A stretch of 64,000 nucleotides of DNA from Membranipora membranacea (Eukaryota; Bryozoa; Gymnolaemata; Cheilostomatida; Membraniporidae). Every line of letters begins with the position of its first letter. The first letter of the stretch is position 1. The stretch is from NCBI GenBank assembly GCA_914767715.1, contig OU612071.1:24673681-24737680 (forward strand), in the 5' to 3' direction. The notes below the pieces were generated by a model, which worked only from the letters and a program-made list of their open reading frames with translations, made no database searches and was not told the DNA's origin. This document shows, piece after piece, positions 36,807-49,050 of this stretch. The position numbers were made by a program, and so were the translations under genes.

Positions 36807-36826
36807 TAATAATAATAATAATAATC
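36807..36826. repeat. TAA microsatellite
   Basis: About seven consecutive taa units. Confidence 0.9.
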
Positions 36827-37224
36827 ATATCTTTGACAAAATTTTACATCAGTCTTGGACTGGCAAGTCTGTGCTGTTAATATCCAGCTCCCCCAAAGTT
36901 ATTTTCGTTTTTTTTGGGCTTCCCTAGTGGTTTTTCCTTTTCTGGGTCAGCCATGACTGATCTCATATCAGATGATGATTTTGTGAAGATGTACGCAAAC
37001 TGTTAGTGCAGGTAGCGATCAAGAACGAACAAGTCTTTTGTTCCAGCAAAAAAGCATGAATGCTCTTGAAATCCAACAACTAAAACCGACTCAAACTGTA
37101 CGCTCCTGATGAATATCTTAATCAGCTACACCTCTAAAGATACTGTGTAGAGCATACTGGCAGTTTCTGTGTGTACAATATAGACTATAGCAAGACTTTT
37201 TTCATGGGAAATAGAAAAACTGGC

Positions 37225-37531
37225 ATTCTTTTCCAACGGCAAACAGCGCCCAGTAAATTACAATGATGGGCACATGATGACATCAATAAACCTTGATGTG
37301 CATATCACTATATTTAAATCTGGGACAATCCATATTCAGGATGCCAAAGCTTCATCCATAGGAAACCTCATCGAGAACACCATAGTAAACAACTTTGTGA
37401 CAAAACGAACAGAACTTCTGACAAACCGATTCAGTGCACTGGGAAGGAGAAAATCATCCACCGATTATGATAGACGATTCGACGAGATAAGGAATGCTGT
37501 TCGAAAAGTGCATGACCACTTCACTGACTAA
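37225..37531 (+). CDS. Unidentified open frame, opposite to the Helitron-like remnant
   Basis: The open stretch reads VNYNDGHMMTSINLDVHITI, FKSGTIHIQDAKASSIGNLI, then a basic segment with RRKSSTDYDRRFDEIRNAVR, ending at a stop. The pattern I-x-I-FKSG-x-I-x-I-x-x-AK slightly recalls the TBP/helix-grip fold, where F-x-SG-K-I-x-I-x-GAK occurs. This is weak. It is on the opposite strand from the Helitron-like frames and could be unrelated cargo or chance. Confidence 0.25.
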
Positions 37532-38419
37532 TATTGTGATCAGGGCAGGGCGCAAAGATTATGATATCGTGATAATACACAGTGTCTATTTACAGTAAAA
37601 TATGCAGGGGACAAATCTGGATTATAATTTGGTCATCTCTTCTGGGCAGATTGGTAATGAATGTGTTAATGTCTTGTGGATCATTGAGAACATGGCCACA
37701 GAACGCGAATCGACCGCCACGAGACAGACGCATCAGTGACATGTTTGGATTGACCTGGCATCTGTTCAGATGGTGTAAGTCCATAAAGCTCAGGGACAGT
37801 AGGGGCCTGGTCAAATGTTTGTTTTGGTCAGAAAAGTTGTCTCTTTTGCACAGTTTTCAGAATAGATCTTTTGCTACAATATTGGCGAACAAGTTGACTG
37901 ATATCATTGAATTTGTGAGAGAACTTTCGCCGAAGTTGGAGAAACTGAGGGTCAGGATCAGTATTGTTCGATGTCATATCATGTCTTCATCCATCATCAT
38001 CGTGAGCAGCATTTTGTAAAGGAAAGCAAGGTTGTCAAAGTTAACAGATTGAGGAGATAGTGGGCGAGGGTCTTGATATGGCAGTGGATTGACATAATCA
38101 TCTCCATTGCCAACATTGGTAGGGTCAGGAGAGAAAATCTGCCTAGCTGCCTGGCGCTGATAGTAATTTCTACTGGCATAGGAAGATTGATGCCGCAGCC
38201 CCTGCTTATTATACATAGACATGGCACACTGCCTGCGAGGTTCACTGCAATGCTGTGAGAATGGGAGCTATGGTTGTTTCAAAAACTAAGGCATTCACAG
38301 AGATATGATGAAAAGCTATGAGTAGAATAAAGCAGGGACTATTCAAGGTTTCAGTACAGGTAGGAGGCCAGTCCAACTTTCCGAAAATTGAAACTACAGG
38401 AGACAAATGGGTTTGTTTA

Positions 38420-39040
38420 GGAAAAGTAATTGAAACATAATGCACAGGTATCTGTCTTCTATAAACAGGTGCTGCCTGGTGAAACAAAGTTGTGGCAAGT
38501 TGAGTCAACAAAGTTACAGAGTATGAGTACAAGAGAAGCGCAGCAACCCTCTGAGAACTTAACCCGTTGCTAACTATGCAGTTTGTTATGAAACTGTTAT
38601 TGCAATATAGGTAGATGCCTATCAAAAAGTGCTGCCTGATAAAACAAGTTGTGGTAAGGGTCTGAATTTGACAGCTGCTATGAAATAAAAAAAAGAGCAG
38701 CAAAACTCTGAAAATCGAAACAACAAAGCAACACAGGTAGATGCCTGACTGTCAAAAACCACTGCATGGTAAAAAATTGTTGCAAGCCTTGAACTTTGAC
38801 AGCTGCGATAAAAAAAGGAGAGCAGCATACCGCTGGGTATCGAACAAACAAAGTGACACAGCCTGGTAAAAAAAATTCTTGCAAGCTTCTGACTTTGACA
38901 GCTGCGATAAAAAAAAGAAGACCAGAAAGAAAGAAAAGCAGCATTCCATTGGGTATCGAACCACAACAACGCCACACAGGTATATGCCTGTGTTGTAGGC
39001 TTCTGACTTTGACAGCTGCCATAAAAAAAAGAAGATATTT
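38420..39040. repeat. Degenerate minisatellite, about 100-130-bp units
   Basis: The phrase tttgacagctgc followed by an A-run recurs at about 38,667, 38,798, 38,897 and 39,009, each with gagcagcana-nctgggtatcgaa and acacaggta-atgcc motifs. One or two weaker units lie at 38,430-38,660. It is next to the 5' side of the Helitron-like remnant and may be part of that element. Confidence 0.8.
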
Positions 39041-39885
39041 ACAGTCACATAGGAAGCTAATTATAAGGTTGCACAATATGATAAGATCGAAATCAGGAAT
39101 AAGTAGTAATCAGATATGTGGAGATAATAGTATTACTTATATGTCGAGAACCCCCTGAAATTTCCTGCCTGGCTTGTTGATTTATCCAAAAAAAAGTATA
39201 GATTTTCGAATTTTACAGTGTTTGGCTCCAATAGTTGAATGAATAACAAAGTGACCTACCCAAGCAGCTGATTGGCTGTTGTAAGATTCATTTTGAGTGC
39301 GGTGCATTTCAAAGTTCAACAAAAGGCATGACTCAACTTACTAGGATACACCTTTGAATAAAAAAAGTCCATCTACCAGAAAAATCTCCAAGGCACTGAG
39401 GCTTAAAAACTTTGAGGGATAGAGAGTGCTCTTGACAATAAACTCAAAGGACCAGACTAGCGGAAGTGACCCCACTTTGTAACAAACACAGTCTCTTACG
39501 GGTTAGACTTCAGAGTGTGTGTTCAAATATCATAACCTATAGTCCAAACCTATGCGCTACTCACTCGCGGGTTAATTGAAGCTAATATGAACATTACAAG
39601 CAAAGCAACTTAGTTGGTTAACCAGTGTTTGATAGTATTACCAAAGAGAAGAACAGGTAAGAATATAGTATGTCTTGCAGTGAATGAAGCTGAATGGGCA
39701 GAACTGTTAGGTGTTTATCAGGTGATATAATAGATCTCAAGATGCCACCCATCACCACCCTAGAGCTGAGAAGCTATGTTACCCTGTTCAGGATTAGGAC
39801 TAAGGGTTACCACAACAAGGAGTTGTACATTTCAGCTACAAACATTAATAGTCACCAACAGATATTCTTGCCTACATAATTTTTA
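39041..39885. other. No gene seen
   Basis: AT-rich spacer between the minisatellite and the LINE copy. A 61-codon open frame at 39,694-39,879 is unsupported. Confidence 0.4.
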
Positions 39886-41095
39886 GTGATTTTAGTGATT
39901 GATCAATTTTTTAACACAGATGTTTTTAAACCCAGTTATTGGATCAAATTTTCTTTGCTGCATCTTTTAGGCAAAGTCTGTGAACAGGTTATCGTTGACA
40001 AGATCAAGTTTTGTGTGAAACATCTCATCGGTTGCAATCAGTATGCTTTTTGTTGGGACATTAGACGCTATTCTACAGCTTTTTGATGATATAAAATCAG
40101 ATTTATATTTGGCTCACAATACTCAAGTACAATTATAGGGGGCTGTTAATTTTTCTAGAGCACTTGATAGGCTTCAGCCAAGTATCGTTTTAAGTAAAAT
40201 GTAAATTATGTGCGAATGAAAACCTACTGGATCTATTAGCTGAATTTCTAGTACATAGGAAACAATGTGTAAAATTCAATAGCACCTTTTCTGATTACAT
40301 TGATATCTCTGTTAGGGCACCACAGGGCACCAAGCTTGGGCACCTGCTATGGCTTTTTAATGTTAACAACTTGAATGTTGAGGATTTTAGATTAGTGAAG
40401 TATGCAGATGATACTACATTTTACAAACGTTTCGGAGAGAATAGCACCGACTCTATTGCCGCAGCTTATAATGATACAATGGTGGCTGATGATAATAATA
40501 TGCTACTGAATGCTTACAATACTGGTATAATAAATGTTTTGCTGAGTTACCATAATGAGTATATCGATCCTGTGAATTCGAGTCCGTGATTCACCATCTC
40601 AGATTGCCAAGTATTTAGGTATGACATTGATAATCATTTATCTTTTAATAAACATGTAGAATCTCTTGTCTCTTCCTGTAACAGCCTCAACACCTTTTTA
40701 TTGTATGGGGCCCTGCTTGGCATAACCTTTTATCCTTGAAATCAAAAGAAAAACTAGAGAAAATTCAACCCCCCCCCTCCCATGTGAGTTACATTGATAG
40801 GTTAGCTTTCCATTCTATTTCGCCACTCAATGATTTCATATTTTCCAGCAGCTTTGCTAGTAGCCACTCTCATCCACTTTTAGTCGCATTAGTTTTAATA
40901 ATTTCAAGAGATCTGCCGCTGCTAATAATGTAAGCATAAATACCGTCCAGAAATTTCCCAAACCCAGGAATGCTCAAAAAACTTTTTTCAGTTTTATATG
41001 AGATTTTTTAATAATGACAAAATTTATATTGAGTAAAACGAGCACGGCATTTCAATGTTATCGAACCTTGGTTTGATAGATAAGTGAAAATAAAC
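39886..41095 (+). pseudogene. LINE reverse-transcriptase remnant with YADD motif
   Basis: Frame 1 reads LLGKVCEQVIVDKIKF and LIGCNQYAF, the N-terminal palm region. After breaks, VNFSRALDRLQPSIVLSKM appears (F-S-x-A-[FL]-D-x-[LV]). The frame open from about 40,203 to 40,590 reads FLVHRKQCVKFNSTFSDYID, VRAPQGTKLGHLLWLFNVNN and LVKYADDTTFYKRF, covering the PQGTKLG and catalytic YADD motifs. The thumb follows at 40,700 (AWHNLLSLKSKEKLEKIQ in another frame). The 3' end carries a short accaat repeat near 41,093. There are several frameshifts; the palm aspartates are intact but the gene is dead. Confidence 0.85.
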
Positions 41096-41289
41096 CAATA
41101 CCAATACCCATTAGTATATCACTTGATCAGTGTGGTCAGCAGACCCTTGGTTGTGTCATTGGAGATCGTATAACCATGCCAACTTCGATTTTGCAGTTAA
41201 TCTTAAAAGTCAACTATCCTTAATGCTTGAACTTTAATTTAATTTTTTATACATAATTATGCTGACACTGATCTGTAATGCCGTTTTAG

Positions 41290-41448
41290 TTCCCAGCAGA
41301 CCAACCATTAACCTCTCTGGACAGCGTTAGCGGAGGAGTGACTGAATGGAAGGAAAAAGTCAAAGCAGGGGAACCGATTGCGACCTCAGATGGGAAACAC
41401 TATAAAGCACAAAACATCATATTAGTGAACAAGGAGACTGATTTTTGA
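41290..41448 (+). CDS. Possible terminal exon
   Basis: After an acceptor (ccgttttag) the frame reads FPADQPLTSLDSVSGGVTEW, KEKVKAGEPIATSDGKHYKA and QNIILVNKETDF, then TGA; 52 residues without a methionine. The clean frame and balanced composition look like coding sequence. The product is not recognised. A 100-codon open frame at 41,519-41,821 lies downstream in what would be 3' UTR. Confidence 0.4.
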   Translation, partial: FPADQPLTSLDSVSGGVTEWKEKVKAGEPIATSDGKHYKAQNIILVNKETDF

Positions 41449-42180
41449 CTGCAAGCGGTATGAAGACTGAAGAGAAATTCAACCACAATTCAGCTAGCTT
41501 ACACCATATTTATAGAAAGTGTCCTTATCTTACCATCTATCCATAATCTATGGACACTTAAATCAAGATGACATGAAACAGTACAACCACACCATCACTG
41601 TGGCATTTCGTCTAAGCCAACACCAAATCTCCAGTACAAACATCAGCGAAATATACAACAAAGCTTTCAAAACCAAATGTTTGCGTATGAAATGCTGTGG
41701 ACTAGATACTATCATAGACTTCGAAAAATTGCCATCTGGTACATACTGTGTGCCAAAATACAGAGTTAATGCCAGAAAATTCTGTTTAAGATCAAGACTG
41801 TTAAACTCTATCTTTTCATAACTCATTTCATACTTATTCTCACTCATTTATTATTGAGAATTCTTATGCCTGTATTTTAGAACGGAGCACTCAGGAAAGC
41901 AACCAATTTTATCATGAAAATTAATAGAAAATATGTACATACATATACACAGCAGAAGTACATCCTCTCGTCATAATGCTATTTTCTGAACTTAGATCTG
42001 CAAGACTCAAAAAGGTACCAAATCATTTTTTCCAACCATGATGCCTTATTTTGACATACAACCTTTGTAATTTTATGTTTATAAACTTTATCTATGTCTC
42101 GCTTTTTCCGAGTCCATTTTTTAAGTAATGTAACCATACAACTTTATTATTCTCATTTTGCCGAATGTATAAATAAACTT
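41449..42180. other. Possible 3' UTR / old repeat tail
   Basis: Contains the unsupported 100-codon frame at 41,519-41,821. The stretch at 41,990-42,150 weakly resembles 52,165-52,310 (caaatcnttttt and acaacctttgtaa-type motifs), so both may be the tail of one unidentified element. Confidence 0.3.
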
Positions 42181-44610
42181 CACCGAATCTGAAACTGAAA
42201 CAAGTATGAAATATATGGATTTTTGAAACAAGTTTGCAATTCATTAGCGGAGTAGAATTTTCCTATAACATTTAACATAAAAATGACTCAACCGCAACAA
42301 TTTTTAAAGGTCCGATCACAAGTTGTTGAGAGAAGAACACAACTCTCATTATGACATATTGGTGTTATAAACATAAGCATCTTGAGGCGTTGACCGTTCC
42401 TGTACATGGTATACCAGTATTCTTAGTTAAAACTGTGAGATCTGTATTCAGACTTTATTGCCCTATTTTCTGTTTGGAAGTCGTTTAAAACCCTGAAGGC
42501 ACCTGTTGGTTCAGAGCTCATCACAACTCAATCTCATCATTATGGACTGTATCAAAACATATCTAAAGTGTAACAAAATGTCTGATAAACATACCCGCAA
42601 CAATAAATACCAATGTACTTGAACCACCCTCAATTTCTATCGTACTTTGCTCACTTAAGAAAATCAATCATTCGTATTTTTTCGAAAACCAATATAGTAT
42701 TTGGAAGACGCAGGGTTCAACTTACTGAATTCGAGTTGCCTCGGGAAAATAGCTGTGTGTAGGTTTTGATATTAAATCTTCATCATAATGTCTTCCTTAC
42801 TACTCCCTACTTCTATTAGATTCCTGGTTGAGTGTCACTGATGTGATGCTGTAACTGCCGTTGTCTCCCAGGAGTGCAGGTGCAGTTTTCAAGCTTATCT
42901 GAAAATAAAAGTTAAATTGTAAATTTTTCATTTGATATTTGTTGATGACTGCTGACGACCAGATTGACCTGATCTAAAACATTCAAGTGACAGGAATCCT
43001 TAATAATTAAAGATGAAAATATTCGTTTGTCTAGGCAATCAAACTGGGCAACTGAGCAAGTTATTATATCTAGGGTCTGTGGAGCTGAAGCTTTGTGTGC
43101 AAAGCTACCCCATACAATTACTTTACTTACATAATAAAATATAAGTATTGTGTGGGGTAACTCTATCAAGTTGCTTCAAGTTGTCATTATAAGGCTAAAC
43201 ATCTGTCATATAGCCTGGGCAGGCTGTCGACAGCCTGACAGCCCCCCCCCCCTGACTGCCTGTCCAGGCTATCTTTCATAATATATACATTTAAGCCACC
43301 TGTTACTAATATCATCTCCACAGTTGACTTGAATGTTCCAAAAGTTGGTGCTTATCGCTACAAAATGTGGCATATTATTTAAGACGGATAAAGCCAAATA
43401 GGCCAAATATCATAACATCATACTGCTAGAAAGCTCAACACAGATCATCTGACATCAAACTGATTGGCTGTCCCTACTAGCATGAATAATATAAGCTGGG
43501 AAATTGCGTTCTTTATAAAACTGTGAACAGTAACAAAATGCTTTCAGCGTCAATGATTTCAGGCTTGTATAGAATGTTATTAGATTCTGGCTATTTTTGC
43601 AAGCCCAATGTTTGGCAAAAGGAAGCTTATAATGCTATTCCAGATATGGAATTCAATGGTTGAATTATGAAGCTGAAACCTTCTACAGTAAAAGCAGGGA
43701 GCTTTAAACAAGCATTGATTGGTCTCAAAAGTTGGTTGAGGGTTTGGTTTAAGCAGACTAATTGATATAGGCTTACCGATCGTTAGAATCTGTATTGTTG
43801 TCAGTCACATAACAAACAACCAGTAGGTAAGATGGAAGCTGATACAAACTATCCAGCAGTTAACAGAATTATGCACTTTCTCAGACTTCTGATATCGTGC
43901 TAAAAGATAAAAAATATTTTGGTTAGAAAGCTGCAGACACATACGATAGTTTACGTATCTTGAAAATTATCACAATGGCCAGTCACGTGTTCATATTTTA
44001 ATTCATATTCTAGAAAATAACAGTGCTTTGGATCCACAAGCTTGTGGCATCAGGGTCATGACTTTAGATGAATTACCATTTTATGAGGATGATGCAAAAA
44101 ACAACATTTTTAATGCAGCTATATAAGCATTAGTAGTATTGTTTTATGGCACAAGACCTGAATTGAGACAATCACGGTCTTGTTGGGAAGTTCTTGTAAT
44201 AAATTAAGTGAGAAAAAAATTATTGTTGTGTGAGAAGCATAAGAGCTCAGTGAAAATTTATGGAAATAATCCTGCAACAAAATTCTTACGTTCATAGAGT
44301 GTTGTAAAATAATCGCAGAGAGCAGACAGAGTAGTCAGGAGTTTTCAGCTAGTTGCATCAGATTTTTTGCAACTTCATGAATAAGTAGAGCCTCTGATCA
44401 CAACACTGTCTCTTTTCTATTAGCAATAAATCATTACCTGAAATTTAAATTAACGGTTGAACTAGGGATTACCACAACATCAGAGGACCGGACACCAACA
44501 GAAATTCTGACCCATGTATGCATAGCTCTTATAATAAACTTATTGTAGGATGTACACAATAATACTGGTGAATTGTGGGATTGATTTTAGTGTTTGATTT
44601 GAGTTGCCCC
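42181..44610 (-). CDS. Tandem gene-family unit B (five exon-like segments)
   Basis: On the minus strand, from high to low coordinates: (1) about 44512-44439, VRISVGVRSSDVVVIPSSTV then NLNFR, donor tttcag|gtaatg; (2) about 43860-43777, LLDSLYQLPSYLLVVCYVTD then NNTDSND, donor atcg|gtaagc; (3) about 43390-43290, PHFVAISTNFWNIQVNCGDD then ISNRWLKC; (4) about 42900-42825, ISLKTAPALLGDNGSYSITS then VTLNQ; (5) near 42,385-42,345, PQDAYVYNTNM. Segment 4 has D-x-G-x-Y followed by a valine-threonine strand, the classic end of an immunoglobulin-like domain. Segment 5 looks like a cytoplasmic tail but has a stop here. Homology to units C and D is clear in both exons and introns. This is the most intact of the units for exons 1 and 4. 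The full gene model is not solved. Confidence 0.5.
43211..43271. repeat. Palindrome around a C12 tract
   Basis: tagcctgggcaggc at the left pairs with gcctgtccaggcta at the right (one mismatch in 14). Inside is ggctgtcgacagcc and a run of about 12 C. The whole is within unit B only; unit C lacks it at the matching place (45,775-45,785). It is probably a small foldback insertion. Confidence 0.85.
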
Positions 44611-44615
44611 AATAC

Positions 44616-47190
44616 AGAATGCCACAAAAGTTTAAATGTTTTATTTAGCAGTTTATGTCATCATAAATTACAAGAGCATATATAAAATGCTTACTAAAAT
44701 TCAATTTCAATGCTGAGTATTGTTAGATTAAGCTTTTCTAACAATCCTTCATAATCAGCGTTTTTTTATGGCAATTTTATCAATTTACAGACCATAATGA
44801 CTGAATTTTTTATACAGGTTTGCAACTCATTCAACAGTATAGAATTTGTTATAACATATAGCCTAAGACACAAACTGGCTCAACTGCAATGGCTTTTACC
44901 GGTCAGATCCCAAGTTGTTACATGAAAAACAAAACTCACCTTGTCATATCGGCTGCCGTCTGTGTTATCAGCATCAGCATCTTGAGGTGGCCTTTGTACT
45001 TGTGCATAACATACCGGGAACTGCAAGATGTTAATTCAGAATTGCCCTGATCTCTGCTTGATTGTCGTTAAAACTTTTTGGAACAGAGCTCCATCTTCAT
45101 TGTGATGGGCTGAAGCAACCAAAATATACCTCGTGTTAATGACAATCATCTCAATATAGCACAGTACGCTCTTCATGTTTTCTGGACAATTTCTAATCAA
45201 AGTTTTTCATATTTAAAAGAAAACTGATCGCAAATGATAGTCATGACAAAGATTTTTACATCAGAAACTACTATCGTCTTTGAAAGGTGATGCGATCAAC
45301 TTACTGAATTTGTGTTGCCTAGGGAAATTAGCCAATAGGTTTTGATACTAAATTTTCTTCCCTTCTTCCATGGCCTTTCCTCATTCTTTGAATGTCACTG
45401 ATGTGATGTGGTTACTGTTAAAATTTTCGTCGCACAGGAGATCAGCTGTATATTGGTTCTTAATTGCAGTTTTTAAGCTTATCTGAAAAAAACGGAAACT
45501 GTAAATTTTCATTTGAAATTGGGCGATGAAAGCTGACGACCAGATTGACCTATAACATTAAAGTGACAGGAACCCTTGATGATTAAAGACGAAAACATTG
45601 GTTTGTCAAGGCAAACAAACTTGGCATGAGCAAATTATTATATCTAGGGTCTGTGGAGCTGAAGCTCTGTGTGCAAAGCTACCCCATACCGTTACGTAAC
45701 TTAAATAATATAATAAATAAGTATTGTGTGGGGTGACGTTGCAGTGTCTCAGTTTTCTCCACAGTCATTATATGACCACACATCTGACATATGCATTTAA
45801 GCCACCTGTTACTAATAACATCTCCAAGGCAAACTTGAATGTCTCTGATGATTGTGCTTTTGGCTACAAAATGTGGTATACAATTCAAGACAGATAAAGC
45901 CTAAAGCATATCATAAAGCTGATAGCGGGCACTACATTTTACAGTAAAAGCAGGGGAGCTTTAAACAAGCATTGATTGAGCTGGAAAGTCTTTGAGGGTT
46001 TGAGTAGACTTATTGATATGAATTTATAGATCAGTATGAAGTTTTGTGTCAGGATCTAAATCAAACTATGTATCTTGCAGCTATCACGTAATGCATTGAT
46101 TGACGTCCCAGTAACAACCTTCAAAAATTCAGGCAAGCTGCTTGACAAAAGTTTACAAGTGTCAGCTTCTCTAGATTCTGAACTTGTGGCCCAATCAAAG
46201 ATGAGAAATGTGGTCCAGAAAAGCCATACACCTGCTAAGGGTCAGATTTGTACCCCCCATTCATGTAAAATAAATGGTTTGAGTAGACTAAATGATATAT
46301 GCTTACCTGTCGTTACAATCTGTATTGCTGTCCGTCACATAACGAACAGGCAGTAGGTAAGATGAAAGCTGATACCAACTATCTACCAGTTAACAGCTTG
46401 ATGTTCTTACTCAGATATGGAATACTGCGCTGAAAGAAATCAAAACATTATGGTTAGGAAAGCTGCAGACGCATAGGATATTTTACTTTAGCATGAGAAT
46501 AATCGCAGTGACCAGCCACGTGTTTATATTTTAAATCATACTCTAGCAAAGAACAATTGTTTACAGTACGTTGGATTCTCAACCTTGTGGCATCAGGATC
46601 ATGACTTTAAATAAATCACTATTTTATGAGGATGATGCCAAAAAAAAACATCTTCAACACAGCAATATAAGCATGAGCAGCATGGTTTTATGGCACAATA
46701 CCTGAATTTGGACAATCAAGGTCCTATTCTTTGTTATTGATATAAATTTAACGTGAAAAAGTTCACCGTTGTGTGAGACGCACAAGAGCACATTGATATG
46801 TTTATGAAAAGAATAGTGGCAACAAATTTCTCACCTGCATAGAGTGTTGTAAAATGAGGGCAGAGAGCAGACAGAGTAGTCAGGAGTTTTCAGCTTGCTG
46901 AATTGGTTCAGTTGTAACTACAGCGTCTTCTGCGAAGACCTTCCAAGTTTACACAACCTCTGATCACACATCTGGCCCTTTTCCATTAGCAAAAACTGTT
47001 CATTACCTGAAATTTAAGCTAAAGTTTCAGCTAGGGATCACCACAACATCAGAGAACCGGACACCAACAGAAATTCTGACAAATATGTGTATTACTCTTA
47101 TAATAAACTTATTGTAGGATTTACAAAATAATACTGGTATAACGGTAAAGAGGTGAATTGTGGGATTGAGTTTAGTGTTTGATTTGAGTT
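44616..47190 (-). CDS. Tandem gene-family unit C (five exon-like segments)
   Basis: Offset about 2.5 kb from unit B. Segments: (1) about 47080-47007, VRISVGVRFSDVVVIPS with a stop and then NFSLNFR; (2) about 46390-46307, LVDSWYQLSSYLLPVRYVTD then SNTDCND, donor gacag|gtaag; (3) about 45890-45790, PHFVAKSTIIRDIQVCLGDV then ISNRWLKC; (4) about 45485-45385, ISLKTAIKNQYTADLLCDEN then FNSNHITSVTF; (5) about 44985-44937, PQDADADNTDGSRYDK, donor acaag|gtgag. The stop in segment 1 suggests loss of function of at least that exon. Segments 2, 3 and 5 remain open, with amino-acid conservation against unit B or D, which supports a protein-coding origin. Confidence 0.5.
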
Positions 47191-47219
47191 GCCTCTATAC
47201 AAAATGTCACAAGAGTTGA

Positions 47220-48000
47220 AATGTTAGATCAAGCGTTTATTATGGTCAGCTGTTTATCAATTTACAGGCCAGAATGACTGAATTTTTAAACAAGTTTGCA
47301 ACCCATTCAACAGAAGAGAATTTCTCACAACAAATAACCTATGACATAAATGACAAACTGGTTGAACGCAACAATTTTCACCGGTCAGATCACAAGTTGT
47401 TGAAACAAAAACGCAACACTGACCTTGTTATATTGGCTGCTGTCTGTGTCATCAATATCAGCATCTTGGGGGGCATTTTTTCTTGGTGACCTTGGTGGCC
47501 TTTGTAACCTCGTTGCTTGCTGGTACAGACCTTATAACAATTCCACATTCATTGTTTTAGACTGGAACAATCTAAAGTATAACAAGAGGTATAAATGATA
47601 ATCAACTTACTATATCGAGGTGAGCGCCTTCATGTTTTGTGCACGTTTTCATAGCAAAGTTTTTCAGATATTAAAGAAAACTGATCGCGTAGGATAGTCT
47701 TGACAAGGATTTTTACATCAGTATGGTCTCTGAAAGCTGATGAGTTCAACTTACTATATTGGTGTTGCCTCTTGCAAAATATTATTCATCGTGGTCGATA
47801 CTCATTTTTCGTCATAATAAGACTACAGATATCATGCTGTTACTGTTGCATTGTCGCTCAGGAGAGCAGATGTTTAAATGGAAACTTCTAAGTTTATCTG
47901 AAAATATAAAGGGCAATATCAAGCTCAATATCAATTGTTGTACCAGTAATTATCGATCATCAAACATGTAAAGAATTAATTTGAATGAATAGATCAGAGG
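47220..48000 (-). pseudogene. Tandem gene-family unit D, partial
   Basis: Only the downstream part of a unit is present: segment 4 (about 47,900-47,825) reads INLEVSI, stop, TSALLSDNATVTA, and segment 5 (about 47,490-47,420) reads APQDADIDDTDSSQYNK. Segment 5 aligns residue by residue with unit C (PQDADADNTDGSRYDK). The 5' exons are not found before the MITE at 48.47 kb, so this unit is truncated. Confidence 0.5.
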
Positions 48001-48471
48001 TGCCTAAGGAAACATTTTGTTTAATCTATGCCGCAAAAAAAATTTGTTCATAAAAGTAGACTAAAACACCTGTTTAGTCAATTGAGTAAATAGAAATACA
48101 AAAAACCCTACGTCGTTGGCATTGTATGCTGCAGATGGAAATTACGCAGTCAAGAGATACGATATTAACAACTCACCACCTCAAAGAGAATCACAAGCAG
48201 TGCAGTGTATTTAGATCAATCCTCAACTCAGCAGGTCAAACTCTGCGCCTCCAGTCCTCAATAATCCAAACAGAGAAGCATTGAATTCATTATCTAAGTG
48301 AAGGTAAACTTTTGTAAATGATAACATTATGAGAACTGGTTACTTCAACAATAGAAGCTATGCTATGCTGGCTAAGAGGAAAGCTAATTGAGCGCTGCTA
48401 TGTATAGCTTACAAGGAGAAGGTTATATCATCTTGGTTTTATCTTTCAGCTTGTTTTAAGAAATAATCTTA
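48001..48471. other. No gene seen
   Basis: AT-rich spacer between the gene-family array and the MITE. Confidence 0.4.
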
Positions 48472-48863
48472 TGGCTGGTGCACATTGTCCCAGACGACCA
48501 ACCCAGATAGCCATCCCAGTCAATGTGAACATGAAAATGACACCAATCCCATACTGTCTGGGTCCGTCTGGGACAGTATCGGGAAAGTTTGTAAGCGTCA
48601 AACTTCCCCATAATCTCCCAGACGGACCCAGACTCATTTTGCATCTGGGTGCTATGCGGACCAGACATTTGGATGATCTGGGATAATCTGGGTCGATCTG
48701 GGACGATCCTAAACAATGTGAACATCATCCCAGCACTATCCCAGACAAAAACCTAACTGCTAGTCTGAGATGAATTTTATAATGTTAACATAAGACTCGG
48801 ACCATCTGGGATAAGCATCTGGGATGGCATCCCAGTGTCATCTGGGACAATGTGAACCAGCCT
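48472..48863. mobile_element. 392-bp PIF/Harbinger-type MITE
   Basis: The ends are tggctggtgcacattgtccc and gggacaatgtgaaccagcct, an inverted pair, flanked on both sides by TTA (48469-48471 and 48864-48866), the target duplication typical of PIF/Harbinger. The interior is full of shorter inverted copies of the words gtctggga and tcccagac, including a hairpin made of gtctgggtccgtctggga and tctcccagacggacccagac. No coding sequence is present. Confidence 0.85.
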
Positions 48864-49050
48864 TTAGCCTCAGCTTAAATTAAATAACCTAATTACATCT
48901 CCAATTAATGATGTCTAATGGAAGTAATGTCAAGAACAATCGTTTTATAACAATGCTCTCAGTGATGGCTTATAAAAAATAAAAAGCTAACGAAAAAGAA
49001 TGTAGTAAATGCAAGTTTATAGAATGGCGTCTCATATGGCAGCAGGAGTA
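48864..49050. other. Spacer
   Basis: AT-rich, no feature seen. Confidence 0.4.

Larger units (their letters stand above)
35520..38245 (-). pseudogene. Helitron-like remnant (N-terminal region)
   Basis: Read from 38,245 downwards, separate frames give NYYQRQAARQIFSPDPTN, then NPNMSLMRLSRGGRFAFCGH and VLNDPQDINTFITNLPRRDD (37,814-37,590). The second matches the 'GG-F-F-GHV-N-PQDI ... LPR' region found ahead of Helitron helicases (DUF6570-like). Further down, 36,213-35,707 reads LQPCIPDNKGWHVYYHYMLL, SSQSSDIIFQMQRSNTGLGQ and NAILQIHPRYPYDP, which fits the Helitron_like_N segment (SSDI-x-x-Q ... HP-x-YDP). No Rep HUH motif or helicase is left. Frame breaks and missing parts mark it as dead. The assignment rests on motif order, not alignment. 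Confidence 0.5.

Noticed and set aside
37225-37531. TATA-binding-protein-like gene
   Set aside because: Only one short strand-like motif resembles TBP; the second repeat and the rest of the fold are absent.
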